Part shown: positions 34,326 through 43,632 of the stretch, one piece after another
Layout: the number at the start of each line of letters is the position of its first letter
Position numbering within the stretch: position 1 is the first letter of the stretch
NCBI GenBank assembly: GCA_902773055.1
Contig: CACYCZ010000142.1
Location: 1 to 48,453 of the forward strand
Source of the DNA: an uncultured Bacteroidales bacterium
Lineage (GTDB): Bacteria > Bacteroidota > Bacteroidia > Bacteroidales > Bacteroidaceae
DNA: 48,453 nt
Direction: 5' to 3'
The notes under the pieces: generated by a model
Told to the model about the DNA's origin: nothing
What the model saw: the letters and a program-made list of their open reading frames with translations, nothing else
Databases searched by the model: none
Position numbers and translations under genes: made by a program

Positions 34326-34973
34326 TTATTTAAAAGGTTTGTGTATTTCATTAATGCTGATATATCCCTGATTCAAGGCGAAGTGAATGACTTTTGTGGC
34401 CGAGTGTGCATTGAGTTTCTCCATGATATGTTGCCTGTGGGTGTATACGGTAGAAAGGGATATATGCAGTTGCCGGGCAATTTCCTTGCTGCTCTTACCG
34501 ATTGCCATCAATTTGATGATTTCTATTTCTCTGCCGGTAAGAGAATCATCCTGTTGTTGGTTTTCCGAGATGAGTTTCTGGGATATATCGGCGGGATAGT
34601 GTCTGTATTGGTGGTGCGCCGTGTCTTGCAGGCGGATGAGTGCCATGGTGACTTCTTGTGGAGTTTGGTCGGAAGCAATGAAATGTATGTCCGGAGAAAC
34701 TGATATACGTTTGTCGGTCTTGCCGTAAACAATAGCATGCCTTTTCAAGTGTTCCAGCGTATGAGCATGTTGCGCCCATATTTCAACTGAAATAAAGTAA
34801 TGAAAGTATTTGTGGAGTCGGGAAGCCATCTTAGCATCTTCAATGCTATGTATGAGATCTATTTGGGCGAAGGGAATTAATTCTTCTAAGAGATGTTTCA
34901 ATCCCACGGCGGAGAAAACGTCTTCGGTTACTATCGCAACTTGTGGCTTTGCCGGCATGTTGTTGTTCTGCAT
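34326..34973 (-). CDS. LuxR-type transcriptional regulator with degenerate receiver
   Basis: A 215-residue NarL/FixJ-like regulator. Residues about 10-130 have a receiver-like layout (QVAIVTEDVFSAVGLKHLLEE), but the strand that should end in the phosphorylated Asp reads FHYFISVEIW, so phosphorylation seems unlikely. Residues about 142-205 are the LuxR HTH: LTGREIEIIKLMAIGKSSKE, IARQLHISLSTVYTHRQHIM, EKLNAHSATKVIHFA. It starts the minus-strand set with riboflavin synthase and the glycosidase-like gene. A weak TAACTTTA box lies upstream near 34996-35003. Cytoplasmic DNA-binding role by family; signal unknown. Confidence 0.87.
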   Translation of the reverse strand: MQNNNMPAKPQVAIVTEDVFSAVGLKHLLEELIPFAQIDLIHSIEDAKMASRLHKYFHYFISVEIWAQHAHTLEHLKRHAIVYGKTDKRISVSPDIHFIASDQTPQEVTMALIRLQDTAHHQYRHYPADISQKLISENQQQDDSLTGREIEIIKLMAIGKSSKEIARQLHISLSTVYTHRQHIMEKLNAHSATKVIHFALNQGYISINEIHKPFK

Positions 34974-35163
34974 TGTTCTGTCTTGAAATTATGATGTAAA
35001 GTTAATACAAATAAGCAGAAATGCAGGCTTTATTTTCGCAAAAATCATACAGAATCATTTCGGATTCATCTAAATGTTGATATTGTCCCCATCTCTCAGA
35101 TGCTATGAAGACAGGGCACAAAAGGTTAAAAAAGTTAAAAAATATAATTTTTGAGTGATTTTA

Positions 35164-35196
35164 TTTGGCTGGTTTGGGAAAAACGTTGTACCTTTG
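35164..35196 (+). promoter_or_regulatory. Strong Bacteroidetes promoter
   Basis: TTTG at 35164-35167, a 21-base spacer, then TACCTTTG at 35189-35196: the best consensus match in the window. It drives a short intergenic segment that ends at the terminator at 35299. Confidence 0.7.
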
Positions 35197-35202
35197 CAGT
35201 GC

Positions 35203-35300
35203 AAAAAGATAATAGTTGTTAAAGACTTTTTTTCATAGTAATCATAAAGTTAGGTAATTAGTTCATAATAGGGTTTGTCGTGAGACAAGCCCTATTTTTG
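35203..35300 (+). ncRNA. Candidate small RNA (about 98 nt)
   Basis: A strong promoter is followed within 100 bases by an intrinsic terminator (13-pair stem with one G-T, GTGA loop at 35280-35283, then TTTTT) with no open frame of useful length between. The 3' hairpin pairs AATAGGG-TTTGTC with GACAA-GCCCTATT. A T-rich single-stranded stretch lies near 35228-35233. The exact start is inferred from the promoter. It matches no RNA family I recognise. Alternative: an aborted leader belonging to the GH97 operon 400 bases downstream. Confidence 0.45.
35267..35299 (+). terminator. Intrinsic terminator of the candidate small RNA
   Basis: Stem arms 35267-35279 and 35284-35296, tetraloop GTGA, T-run to 35299. 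Thirteen pairs including one G-T. Confidence 0.8.
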
Positions 35301-35660
35301 ATAAAACTGGTTTGTGGATAAAACAGGTTTGTGTAAAATGAAAAGCCATCTATCTGTTATACAAAAACATTAACGGTTTTGCTGATGCAGAAATGGCTTG
35401 TGACGCTTGGGGAAGTATCTTTTTTTATGAAAATTGTGTGTATACCCTAATCTCTTGTTTTTTTTAGTCTGGTGGATATGGAAATAAGTTCTTTCCTGTT
35501 GACAGCAACAGGGAAATAACTCATGCGGCCTAAAAGAGGGGTATGAATGGCAATGGGACAATTGTGTATTCAGTCAGAATATAGGAAACAACGGATTTAA
35601 GGTAAAAAATAAACCTCTTGAAAGCTGCGGCAAAAAAAAGGGTGATATAAAAAATATGTG

Positions 35661-35668
35661 TATCTTTG
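35661..35668 (+). promoter_or_regulatory. -7 promoter box of the GH97 operon
   Basis: TATCTTTG, fitting TAnnTTTG, lies 40 bases before the ATG at 35708. No clear TTTG 19-21 bases upstream. Confidence 0.55.
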
Positions 35669-35707
35669 TAAATTCTATAAAAGAACAACATATAAAAATT
35701 AAACGAT

Positions 35708-37690
35708 ATGAAGGGACTTGTTTGTTTGTTAATGGCAGTAGTGTTGCCGTTTTCTGTATGGGCAGAAAAACAGTATGAAGTGATTTCACCAGATGCGACT
35801 CTGAAAATATCTTTCAGCATAGGTGAGACAATTTCTTATAGTGTATATAAGAATGGTCAGCAACTGATAAAACCATCAGGAATCAGTATGCAGATTGAAG
35901 ATGCTAAAGCTTATGGAGTCAATTCCCGACTTGCATCGGTCAAGAAGGAGAGTCATCAAGGAAAAATCAAGGCTCTGTTCTATAAAAAAGATGTAGTAGA
36001 CGATAACTACAATGCCATGACATTAAAGTTCAAGGAAAATTTCAACCTTGAAGTCCGGGCATATGATGAAGGGGTTGCTTACCGTTTTGTTTCTACTGCC
36101 AAGAGGGATTTCAAGGTTCTTGATGAACAGACTGACTTTGTTTTTGCCAAAGATTGGAAAATTTGGGCTGCCTATGCCAACAATTCCGGCGATTTCGAAA
36201 GCCAATATTGGAATTCATTCGAGAACGTGAATACTTACGTGAAACTTTCGGAATTGGATTCTAAAAAATTAGCATTCCTTCCTGTGTTGGTTGATGCTGA
36301 TAATGGTATGAAAATATCTGTTACGGAAGCTGATAACGAAAATTATCCGGGAATGTATCTGTATAATGCTGACGGTCAGACATCGTTGAAGGCCAATTTT
36401 GCGCCCTATCCCAAGGAAGAGAAGAATGGAGGCCATAATAATTTGGAAGAGATAGTCCTGTCGCGCGAAAAATATATTGCTCCGAGTAAGGCTGGGGCAA
36501 AATTCCCTTGGCGTATTATTAGTGTTTCTACTGCTGATAAGCAGTTGCTGAACAATGATATGGTTTATCGCTTGGCATCTCCTAACTGTATTGGTGATAC
36601 AGAATGGATTGTTCCCGGCAAAGTGGCATGGGATTGGTGGAACAATTGGGGTATCTATGGTGTTCCGTTCAAAACTGGTGTGAATACAGAAACCTACAAA
36701 GCCTATATTGATTTTGCCGGAAAGAAAGGTATTGAATATGTTATTCTTGATGAAGGTTGGGCTGTAAACAAGCAGGCTGATCTGTTCCAGATAGTGCCAG
36801 AGATAGATCTTCCGGAGATAATCCGCTATGCTGCAACAAAAAATGTAGGTATTATTCTTTGGGCAGGATGTTATGCCTTTGACCGCGATATGGAGCATGT
36901 ATGCAAACATTACAGCGAAATGGGGGTAAAAGGTTTTAAGGTAGATTTCATGAACCGCGATGATGCCAAAATGGTTGAGTTCCATAGGCGGGCAGCCGAA
37001 TTGGGGGCAAAATATCATTTGCTGATGGATTTCCACGGAACATATAAGCCTACAGGGTTGAATAGGACTTATCCTAATGTATTGAATTTTGAAGGCGTGA
37101 AAGGTCAGGAACAGAACAAATGGAGTTCAATGGAATCTTATGATCAGACTCAGTATGATACAGAGGTACCTTTCCTCCGTATGCTTGCCGGGCAAATGGA
37201 CTATACTCAGGGAGCAATGCTGAACGGGACAAGAAAATCCTATCGCCCCAATAACGCAGAGCCCATGAGTCAGGGTACACGTTGTCACCAGTTAGGTGAA
37301 TATATAGTATTCTTTTCTCCATTGAATATGCTATGTGACAGCCCGACGCATTATGAAAAAGAGGCAGAATGTACTGATTTTATTGCATCCGTTCCTGTTG
37401 TATGGGATGAAACGGTGGGTATGGATAGCAAAGTTGGTGAATATGTTGTTGTTGCCCGCAGAAAAGGTGCGACATGGTATGTCGGAGGCGTGACCAACTG
37501 GACAGAGCGTGATTTAGTGCTGGATTTATCTTTTATTGGAAAATCTGATGCCAAGGCTGAGGCTTTTGTAGATGGTCCCAATGCGGCGAAATTTGCACAG
37601 GATTATGCCCGTAAGGAACTGAAGATAGAAAATGGAAAGTTGAAAGTGCATCTGGCTCCAGGTGGAGGTTTTGCTCTTAAAATAAATTGA
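35708..37690 (+). CDS. GH97-family glycoside hydrolase, probably a retaining alpha-galactosidase type
   Basis: A 660-residue exported GH97 enzyme (SusB superfamily). A signal peptide occupies about residues 1-19. The N-terminal beta-sandwich (about 22-280) includes LEVRAYDEGVAYRF. The TIM barrel carries WDWWNNWG (308-315), YVILDEGW (344-351), GIILWAGCY, GVKGFKVDFMNRDD and LNFEGVKGQE, and a C-terminal beta domain follows. D413 in KVDF is where retaining GH97 alpha-galactosidases have their nucleophile, while inverting SusB-type alpha-glucosidases use glutamates instead; E462 and E468 lie in the conserved EGVKGQE segment. Likely periplasmic or surface. It leads a six-gene plus-strand run, overlapping or nearly touching the DUF4965-type gene. 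Family firm; mechanism inferred. Confidence 0.93.
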   Translation: MKGLVCLLMAVVLPFSVWAEKQYEVISPDATLKISFSIGETISYSVYKNGQQLIKPSGISMQIEDAKAYGVNSRLASVKKESHQGKIKALFYKKDVVDDNYNAMTLKFKENFNLEVRAYDEGVAYRFVSTAKRDFKVLDEQTDFVFAKDWKIWAAYANNSGDFESQYWNSFENVNTYVKLSELDSKKLAFLPVLVDADNGMKISVTEADNENYPGMYLYNADGQTSLKANFAPYPKEEKNGGHNNLEEIVLSREKYIAPSKAGAKFPWRIISVSTADKQLLNNDMVYRLASPNCIGDTEWIVPGKVAWDWWNNWGIYGVPFKTGVNTETYKAYIDFAGKKGIEYVILDEGWAVNKQADLFQIVPEIDLPEIIRYAATKNVGIILWAGCYAFDRDMEHVCKHYSEMGVKGFKVDFMNRDDAKMVEFHRRAAELGAKYHLLMDFHGTYKPTGLNRTYPNVLNFEGVKGQEQNKWSSMESYDQTQYDTEVPFLRMLAGQMDYTQGAMLNGTRKSYRPNNAEPMSQGTRCHQLGEYIVFFSPLNMLCDSPTHYEKEAECTDFIASVPVVWDETVGMDSKVGEYVVVARRKGATWYVGGVTNWTERDLVLDLSFIGKSDAKAEAFVDGPNAAKFAQDYARKELKIENGKLKVHLAPGGGFALKIN

Positions 37691-37692
37691 AT

Positions 37693-40224
37693 ATGATGTT
37701 TCGGAAATTAATAGTTATATTGTGCATAGGATGCGGATTAAGTGTTGCGGCACAAAATCCACAGTTGTTTGAACCCTATAAGACGACCCAGCTCAGGTTG
37801 CCTGCAGTTCCGTTACTGTTGAATGACCCGTATTTCTCAATATGGTCACCTTATGATGCTTTGAATCAGGGACCTACCAAGCATTGGACAGATGCAGACA
37901 AACCAATTTTGGGATTGTTGCGTGTAGATGATGCAACTTATCGTTTTATGGGTAATGATAACCGCGAATTATTGGAAACAATATTGCCTATGGCCGATGA
38001 GGAAGTATGGACGGCTCCATATACTAATGCCACGCCGGCAGAAGGGTGGAACAAAGAAAATTTTGACGATTCTTCATGGCCGAAGGCACAGGGCGCATTC
38101 GGTGACAGAGTCCGTAAAGAGGTGCATACCAAGTGGAGTGGTGAAAATACGGATATATATATACGACGTAAATTCGAACTCTCCGAGGCAGATTTGAACA
38201 ATCATTTTCTGGTGCGCTATTCTCATGATGACGTCTTTGAAATTTTTATCAATGGCGTGAAAATTCATGATACGGGCCTGACCTGGAAAAGATACCAAAA
38301 GCTGTATCTGTCAAGTGCGCATAAGAAATTACTCCATAAGGGTACCAATGTGATCGCAGTGCATTGCCATAATACAACAGGTGGCTCATATGCAGATTTT
38401 GGCTTGTTCAAAAGATTTATAAATCCATCGACCAGTATGCTGGATGCAATTCAGAAAAAAGTTACGGTGATGCCGACCAGTACATATTATACTTTTATGT
38501 GTGGTCCGATAGAACTTAAATTAGTCTTTACAGCTCCAATGCTGATTAACGACTTGGATTTATTGTCAACCCCGATAAATTATATCTCCTATCAAGTTCA
38601 CTCTATGGATGGTAAACCCCACAGAGTGCAATTCTATATGGTTACCACTCCAGAAATGGCCATGGATAACGTGGACCGCGGATATGTTCCTGTTTCAGCC
38701 TCATTTGTATCTCCAAAAAGTGGTGAGAGTTTCATAAAGTGTGGTACATTGGGACAACCAATACTTAAGAAAAAGGGCGATGGCGTATGTATAGATTGGG
38801 GACACTTCTATCTTTCCGATGTAAATGGCCGTCTGGGATTGGCCCCTTATCAAAAGGCAATACAGCAAATCCTTGCTAACGGTAAGATCACGATAGTGGC
38901 GGATTCATGTGTCTCTAAAGATGCAACTCACCTCCTGGCAGCAACCTATATGCATGATTTTAATTGGGTAACTGCAGAAAAACAATCAAGTTTTTCCATG
39001 ATGGGATATGACGAGATAAAGGATATAGAGTTTTTTGGTAAACAATATAAGGCATATTGGGCTCATGATGGCAAAGTGACCATTTATGATGCTTTTGACA
39101 AGTTAAGAAAAAACTATGAGGAGATAATGGCTAAATGTCGGGCTCAGGATAAAACGATTTATGATGATGGAATGAAGTCGGGTGGAGAGAAGTATGCTGA
39201 GATTTTGGCTGGATCCTATCGCTTGGTGATTGCAGCCCACAAATTGTTTGTAGATGACGAAAACCATCTGATGTTTTTTTCCAAGGAAAATAATTCGAAC
39301 GGCAGTGTTAATACCGTTGACCTGACATATCCGTCGGCTCCTCTTTTCCTGGCGTATAATCCTGAATTATCCAAGGCGATGATGACAAGTATCTTTGAGT
39401 ATTCTAAGACGGGGCGTTGGGAGAAGCCATTTGCCGCACACGATATTGGAACTTATCCTATAGCCAACGGGCAGACATACAGCGGAGACATGCCCCTGGA
39501 AGAATCGGGAAATATGCTCATTCTTGCAGCGATGTTGAGTATGTTGGACGGAAATACAAGATATGTAGATCCGTATTGGGATATTATCAAATTGTGGAAT
39601 CAGTATCTTGTAGAAAACGGACAGGATCCATCAAATCAGTTGTGTACGGATGATTTTGCCGGCCATTGGGCTCATAACTGCAATCTTTCAGTAAAAGCGA
39701 TATTGGGAATTGTGGCCTATGCCAAAATGGCTGAGATGAAAGGCCTTTCAGACGAGGCTAAGAAGTATATCAAGATAGCAAAGCATATGGCCTCAAAGTG
39801 GGAAAAAGATGCATTTGAAAAAGATCACTATCGTCTTGCATTTGACCGTGATTCCACATGGAGTCAAAAGTATAATCTGATATGGGATAAATTGTGGCAA
39901 ACCAATATTTTTTCACCGAAGGTAATGCAAGTAGAAATAGCTTACTATTTAAAGCATCAGAAAAAGTATGGCTTGCCGCTGGATTGCCGCAAGGACTATA
40001 CGAAGAGTGATTGGATAATGTGGACGGCTACAATGGCGGAGAAGCAGGAGGATTTTGATGCTTTTGTCGCACCGCTATATAGCTATATTAATGAAACGAC
40101 ATCACGAGTGCCGCTGAGTGACTGGCACAACACTGTGACAGGAAAGTACGAAGCATTTAAATGCCGTTCAGTAATCGGGGGATACTGGATGAAGGTTTTT
40201 GCAGATAAATGGTTGAAAAAATAA
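37693..40224 (+). CDS. Secreted DUF4964/DUF5127/DUF4965/DUF1793 protein (glutaminase A-like)
   Basis: An 843-residue exported protein. I use the ATG at 37693; the frame also opens at a TTG at 37687, and an ATG follows at 37696. Signal peptide about residues 1-20. The N-terminal part (RLPAVPLLLNDPYFSIWSP) is the DUF4964-type start. Residues about 95-240 hold an inserted jelly-roll like the GH2 sugar-binding domain (EGWNKENFDDSSWPKAQGAF; IYIRRKFEL; FLVRYSHDDVFEIFINGVKI; NVIAVHCHNT). DUF5127- and DUF4965-like parts follow, then a DUF1793-like helical domain (GRWEKPFAAHDIGTYPIANG; GNMLILAAMLSML; RVPLSDWH). Relatives are called glutaminase A, but an alpha/alpha-barrel glycosidase role is equally plausible. 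It follows GH97 by 2 bases and precedes the Wza-like gene by 10. Confidence 0.88.
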   Translation: MMFRKLIVILCIGCGLSVAAQNPQLFEPYKTTQLRLPAVPLLLNDPYFSIWSPYDALNQGPTKHWTDADKPILGLLRVDDATYRFMGNDNRELLETILPMADEEVWTAPYTNATPAEGWNKENFDDSSWPKAQGAFGDRVRKEVHTKWSGENTDIYIRRKFELSEADLNNHFLVRYSHDDVFEIFINGVKIHDTGLTWKRYQKLYLSSAHKKLLHKGTNVIAVHCHNTTGGSYADFGLFKRFINPSTSMLDAIQKKVTVMPTSTYYTFMCGPIELKLVFTAPMLINDLDLLSTPINYISYQVHSMDGKPHRVQFYMVTTPEMAMDNVDRGYVPVSASFVSPKSGESFIKCGTLGQPILKKKGDGVCIDWGHFYLSDVNGRLGLAPYQKAIQQILANGKITIVADSCVSKDATHLLAATYMHDFNWVTAEKQSSFSMMGYDEIKDIEFFGKQYKAYWAHDGKVTIYDAFDKLRKNYEEIMAKCRAQDKTIYDDGMKSGGEKYAEILAGSYRLVIAAHKLFVDDENHLMFFSKENNSNGSVNTVDLTYPSAPLFLAYNPELSKAMMTSIFEYSKTGRWEKPFAAHDIGTYPIANGQTYSGDMPLEESGNMLILAAMLSMLDGNTRYVDPYWDIIKLWNQYLVENGQDPSNQLCTDDFAGHWAHNCNLSVKAILGIVAYAKMAEMKGLSDEAKKYIKIAKHMASKWEKDAFEKDHYRLAFDRDSTWSQKYNLIWDKLWQTNIFSPKVMQVEIAYYLKHQKKYGLPLDCRKDYTKSDWIMWTATMAEKQEDFDAFVAPLYSYINETTSRVPLSDWHNTVTGKYEAFKCRSVIGGYWMKVFADKWLKK

Positions 40225-40234
40225 TGCATGACAG

Positions 40235-42574
40235 ATGAAAAAGATAGTAATATTGTTTATTGGTTTTTTGCTTGTCTCTGGTAATGTGATGGGACAGATG
40301 ACCGATGATCAAGTTGTTGAATATGTACAGCAACAGAGTTCAAAGGGCGTTGGTCAGCAGAAAATCGTTGCCGATCTGATAAAACAAGGAGTAACCCAAC
40401 AACAGTTTGAAAGGCTGAAGGGCAAATACGAAAGTAAAAATAATACTTCGGAAATGCCATCTACAGAGATTAACCGCTCCAGGAAATCCAATGGCGAGAT
40501 AAAAACAGAAGAAGAACCTGATATAGATGTTAAGTCTGAAGACACTATCAAGATTTTTGGTCATGATATTTTTCGGTCTAAGAATTTGTCTTTTGAACCT
40601 AACATGAATGTGGCAACCCCAGCTAACTATGTTCTTGGTCCTGGTGATGAGGTGATACTTGACATATACGGATTGTCTCAAAGTAGCACAAAGCATAAAA
40701 TCTCTCCTGATGGTGCGATAACAATAGATAAGATTGGGCCTGTAAATATTTCCGGAATGAAGGTGAGCGCTGCTCAAACCAAGATTCAGCAAAAAATCGG
40801 CAACTATTATCATGGTTCGTCAATAAAGTTGACATTGGGACAGACGAGAACCATTATGGTTAATGTAATGGGAGAGGTGGTTATGCCAGGAACTTATATG
40901 CTGTCGGCTTTTTCTTCTGTGTTCAATGCCCTGTATATGGCAGGCGGAGTGAATAATATCGGAACGCTTCGTGAAATTAGGGTCAGCCGGCAAGGAAAAA
41001 TAATTTCTACTGTTGATATATATGATTATATATTGAATGGTCATTTATCAGGAAATGTTATCCTGCAGGAGAATGATGTTATTCTTGTTGGACCATATCG
41101 TAATCTTGTGAAGGTTGAAGGTAAGGTGAAGAGACCTATGTATTATGAATTAAATGAGGATGAAAGCCTGAAATCCCTATTGACGTACTCAGGAGGATTT
41201 ACAGGAGATGCATATAAGCAGAAAATTAGGGTTGAGCGAAAGAGTGACGATGGACTAACGGTACATAATGTGGATGAATGGGATTTTGCCGGATTCCGAC
41301 TTGCGGATGGTGATGACGTGGTCATCAGTCCAATTATAGAGCGTTATAAGAATACGGTAACAATCAGTGGTGCGGTATTTCGGCCTGGACAATATAAATT
41401 AGGCGAAAGTGCCAATACTATCAAGACGTTGGTGGAGCAGGCTGGTGGATTAATGGAGAATGCCTTTGTTGCCCGTGCGGTACTTCACAGAATGAAAGCC
41501 GACCGTACCTTGCAATCTATAACAGTGAACCTTAGTGCTATAATGCAAGGAAAAATACCTGATGTCGCTCTGCAGAATGAGGATGAACTGATAATTAACT
41601 CTACGGAGAAGTTGAATGAGGCTCGCCAACTCTCGATATATGGAGAAGTGTTCTTTCCGGGTAAGTATCCATATTCAGAAGGAGAAACTGTAGAAGATTT
41701 GATAACTGAGGCAGGAGGATTAAATGAGACAGCTTCTTTGATAAATGTTGAGGTTGCACGAAGAATTGTGTCACCAGATGATAACCCTGATGGAGATAAA
41801 TTGGCTAAAATATATTCTCTAACTCTCAACAATGGTTTGATTATTGAAGGGGAGACGGGTTTTAAACTTATGCCATATGACATTGTGACAATTCATCGAA
41901 GCCCTGATTATCAGGAACAGAAGTCTGTAGTTGTTTCTGGTGAAGTTAAGTATGCTGGGAAATATATCTTGTCCAATAAAGAAGAACGTATCAGTGATAT
42001 CATTAAACGTGCAGGCGGACTGACTAATAAGGCTTCAGTTTTGGATGCTCAGCTGGTGCGTAAAATATCCAGTCAGGAAGAAGAATTAAAATTTAGAAAA
42101 CTTGAAGTTGCTCCGACAAAGCAGGATTCTCTTGTTATTCAAAATACGTTGTTGGAAAATGATTATCGGGTAGGAATCAATTTGCAGAAGGCAATCAATA
42201 ATCCGAAATCCAGTGATGATATAGTCTTGCAGGAGAATGACTCTATTTTTGTGCCTCAGATGAACAACACGATTAAGATAAGTGGTGAAGTCTTGTTCCC
42301 CAATACGGTATCATATATAGAGGGGAAGTCATGTTCTTACTATATTAATCAGGCAGGCGGTATAAGCAAGGCAGGGAAGAGAAGTCAGGCATATATTGTT
42401 TATGCCAATGGTCAGGTGAGTCGTGCGTCAAAGGGAAAAATTATGCCTGGCTGTGAAATCGTAGTTCCTGTCAAGGGAGAAAAGAAGGATAATACCCAAC
42501 GTACGTCCTTATGGATAGCTGCTGCGAGTACGGTAGCAACGATAGGTGCTGTACTGATATCGGCATTGAAATAG
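40235..42574 (+). CDS. Polysaccharide export protein, Wza-like, with multiple SLBB domains
   Basis: A 779-residue exported protein. Signal peptide about residues 1-20 (IVILFIGFLLVSGNVMGQ), then a helical region about 23-75, the poly-export domain (YVLGPGDEVILDIYGLSQSS; HKISPDGAITIDKIGPVNIS), and six SLBB-like units each with a V-x-GEV..PG-Y pattern (VNVMGEVVMPGTYML; VEGKVKRPMYYEL; ISGAVFRPGQYKL; IYGEVFFPGKYPY; VSGEVKYAGKYIL; ISGEVLFPNTVSY). The C-terminus ends in a membrane helix (LWIAAASTVATIGAVLISAL). By family it forms the outer-membrane channel for capsule or exopolysaccharide. No lipobox is seen. Directly upstream of the Wzz-like gene. Confidence 0.93.
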   Translation: MKKIVILFIGFLLVSGNVMGQMTDDQVVEYVQQQSSKGVGQQKIVADLIKQGVTQQQFERLKGKYESKNNTSEMPSTEINRSRKSNGEIKTEEEPDIDVKSEDTIKIFGHDIFRSKNLSFEPNMNVATPANYVLGPGDEVILDIYGLSQSSTKHKISPDGAITIDKIGPVNISGMKVSAAQTKIQQKIGNYYHGSSIKLTLGQTRTIMVNVMGEVVMPGTYMLSAFSSVFNALYMAGGVNNIGTLREIRVSRQGKIISTVDIYDYILNGHLSGNVILQENDVILVGPYRNLVKVEGKVKRPMYYELNEDESLKSLLTYSGGFTGDAYKQKIRVERKSDDGLTVHNVDEWDFAGFRLADGDDVVISPIIERYKNTVTISGAVFRPGQYKLGESANTIKTLVEQAGGLMENAFVARAVLHRMKADRTLQSITVNLSAIMQGKIPDVALQNEDELIINSTEKLNEARQLSIYGEVFFPGKYPYSEGETVEDLITEAGGLNETASLINVEVARRIVSPDDNPDGDKLAKIYSLTLNNGLIIEGETGFKLMPYDIVTIHRSPDYQEQKSVVVSGEVKYAGKYILSNKEERISDIIKRAGGLTNKASVLDAQLVRKISSQEEELKFRKLEVAPTKQDSLVIQNTLLENDYRVGINLQKAINNPKSSDDIVLQENDSIFVPQMNNTIKISGEVLFPNTVSYIEGKSCSYYINQAGGISKAGKRSQAYIVYANGQVSRASKGKIMPGCEIVVPVKGEKKDNTQRTSLWIAAASTVATIGAVLISALK

Positions 42575-42597
42575 GGTAATTAAATTAAAGTGTTGAC

Positions 42598-43632
42598 ATG
42601 AAAGCAATAGAAGTAGATGACAAAATAGATATCACGGCGATTTTCAAAACTCTGTGGAAGAATCGGAAATGGTATGCCATAACGTTGGTGTCAGCGGGTA
42701 TGCTCGGAGCTGTAATAGCACTGAGCATACCTAATACATATAAGTCTAAAATAATCTTGGCACCAGAATTGGGTAATAATAGCTTTACGGATAAGTTTTC
42801 GGGCTTGGCGTCAATGGTGGGATTAAATCTTGGAAATGTAAATGCCTCTGTAGATGCCTTTTATCCGATGATTTATCCTAATGTGTTGGAATCTACTCCT
42901 TTTGTGGCAGGCCTCTTTGATGTAAAGGTAACGTTGCAAAAGGGAGACTTAAAAAATATAACATTATATGATTATCTGACGAAACACCAGAAATCATCAA
43001 TATTCCTATCTGTTCCGTCTTTGTTTAAGTCTTCTAAGCTTGGAGGGAAACATTCCCCTGTTACCGATACTCAGGGAGTTCTCAAATTGTCAAAGCAACA
43101 GCAGAATGTTAAAAATACAATTAACGGTATGCTGTCATGCAATGTAGACAAGCGTACTGATATTATTACTATTTCGGTTGTTTCTCAGGATCCATTGGTT
43201 TCTGCGACATTGGTAGATACAGTAGCTCATCGTCTGCAACAATATATAATCAAGTATCGTACTTCAAAAGCCAGTAGTGATTTAGATTATGCGTTGACGT
43301 TGCAGAAAGAGGCTAAGCAGCAATTCGAAGATGCTCAACAGTTGTATACATCGTATGCAGACAGACATTTGGATGCAGTCTTTGAGACACCGAGGCAACG
43401 GGCGAAAGAACTGGAAAATGATATGAGCCTGAAATATCAGATATATACCCAGATAACGCAACAGGTGCAAATAGCAAGGGCTAAGGTTCAGGAACGGACA
43501 CCGGCATTTACTGTCATTGAACCGGCTGTCGTGCCTGTTCAGAAGAATGGCCCGGCGCGCACTATAATAGTCTTGGGATTTATGTTTGTGGCTTTTATTG
43601 GCACTTCTCTTTGGGCCTTGGCTAAGAAATAA
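42598..43632 (+). CDS. Chain-length determinant protein, Wzz-like
   Basis: A 344-residue inner-membrane protein. The N-terminal segment DDKIDITAIFKTLWKNRKWY leads into the first membrane helix (about 20-45, AITLVSAGMLGAVIALSIP), then a periplasmic region with a coiled-coil stretch (SSDLDYALTLQKEAKQQFED) and a second helix near the end (TIIVLGFMFVAFIGTSLWAL) preceded by a proline-rich IEPAVVPVQKNGPA. This is the usual Wzz layout without an attached tyrosine kinase. It should control polymer length in Wzx/Wzy-type synthesis. Its stop TAA overlaps the next gene's ATG (TAATG). Confidence 0.93.
   Translation: MKAIEVDDKIDITAIFKTLWKNRKWYAITLVSAGMLGAVIALSIPNTYKSKIILAPELGNNSFTDKFSGLASMVGLNLGNVNASVDAFYPMIYPNVLESTPFVAGLFDVKVTLQKGDLKNITLYDYLTKHQKSSIFLSVPSLFKSSKLGGKHSPVTDTQGVLKLSKQQQNVKNTINGMLSCNVDKRTDIITISVVSQDPLVSATLVDTVAHRLQQYIIKYRTSKASSDLDYALTLQKEAKQQFEDAQQLYTSYADRHLDAVFETPRQRAKELENDMSLKYQIYTQITQQVQIARAKVQERTPAFTVIEPAVVPVQKNGPARTIIVLGFMFVAFIGTSLWALAKK

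Larger units (their letters stand above)
34974..35707. other. Long intergenic region with a candidate small RNA
   Basis: About 730 AT-rich bases between the divergent regulator and GH97 genes. It holds a good plus-strand promoter (35164-35196), a candidate ~98-nt transcript ending at a strong terminator (35267-35299), an AAGCCAT/ATGGCTT inverted pair (35342-35348, 35392-35398) of unknown meaning, and the GH97 promoter box (35661-35668). No convincing protein-coding frame. Confidence 0.55.
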
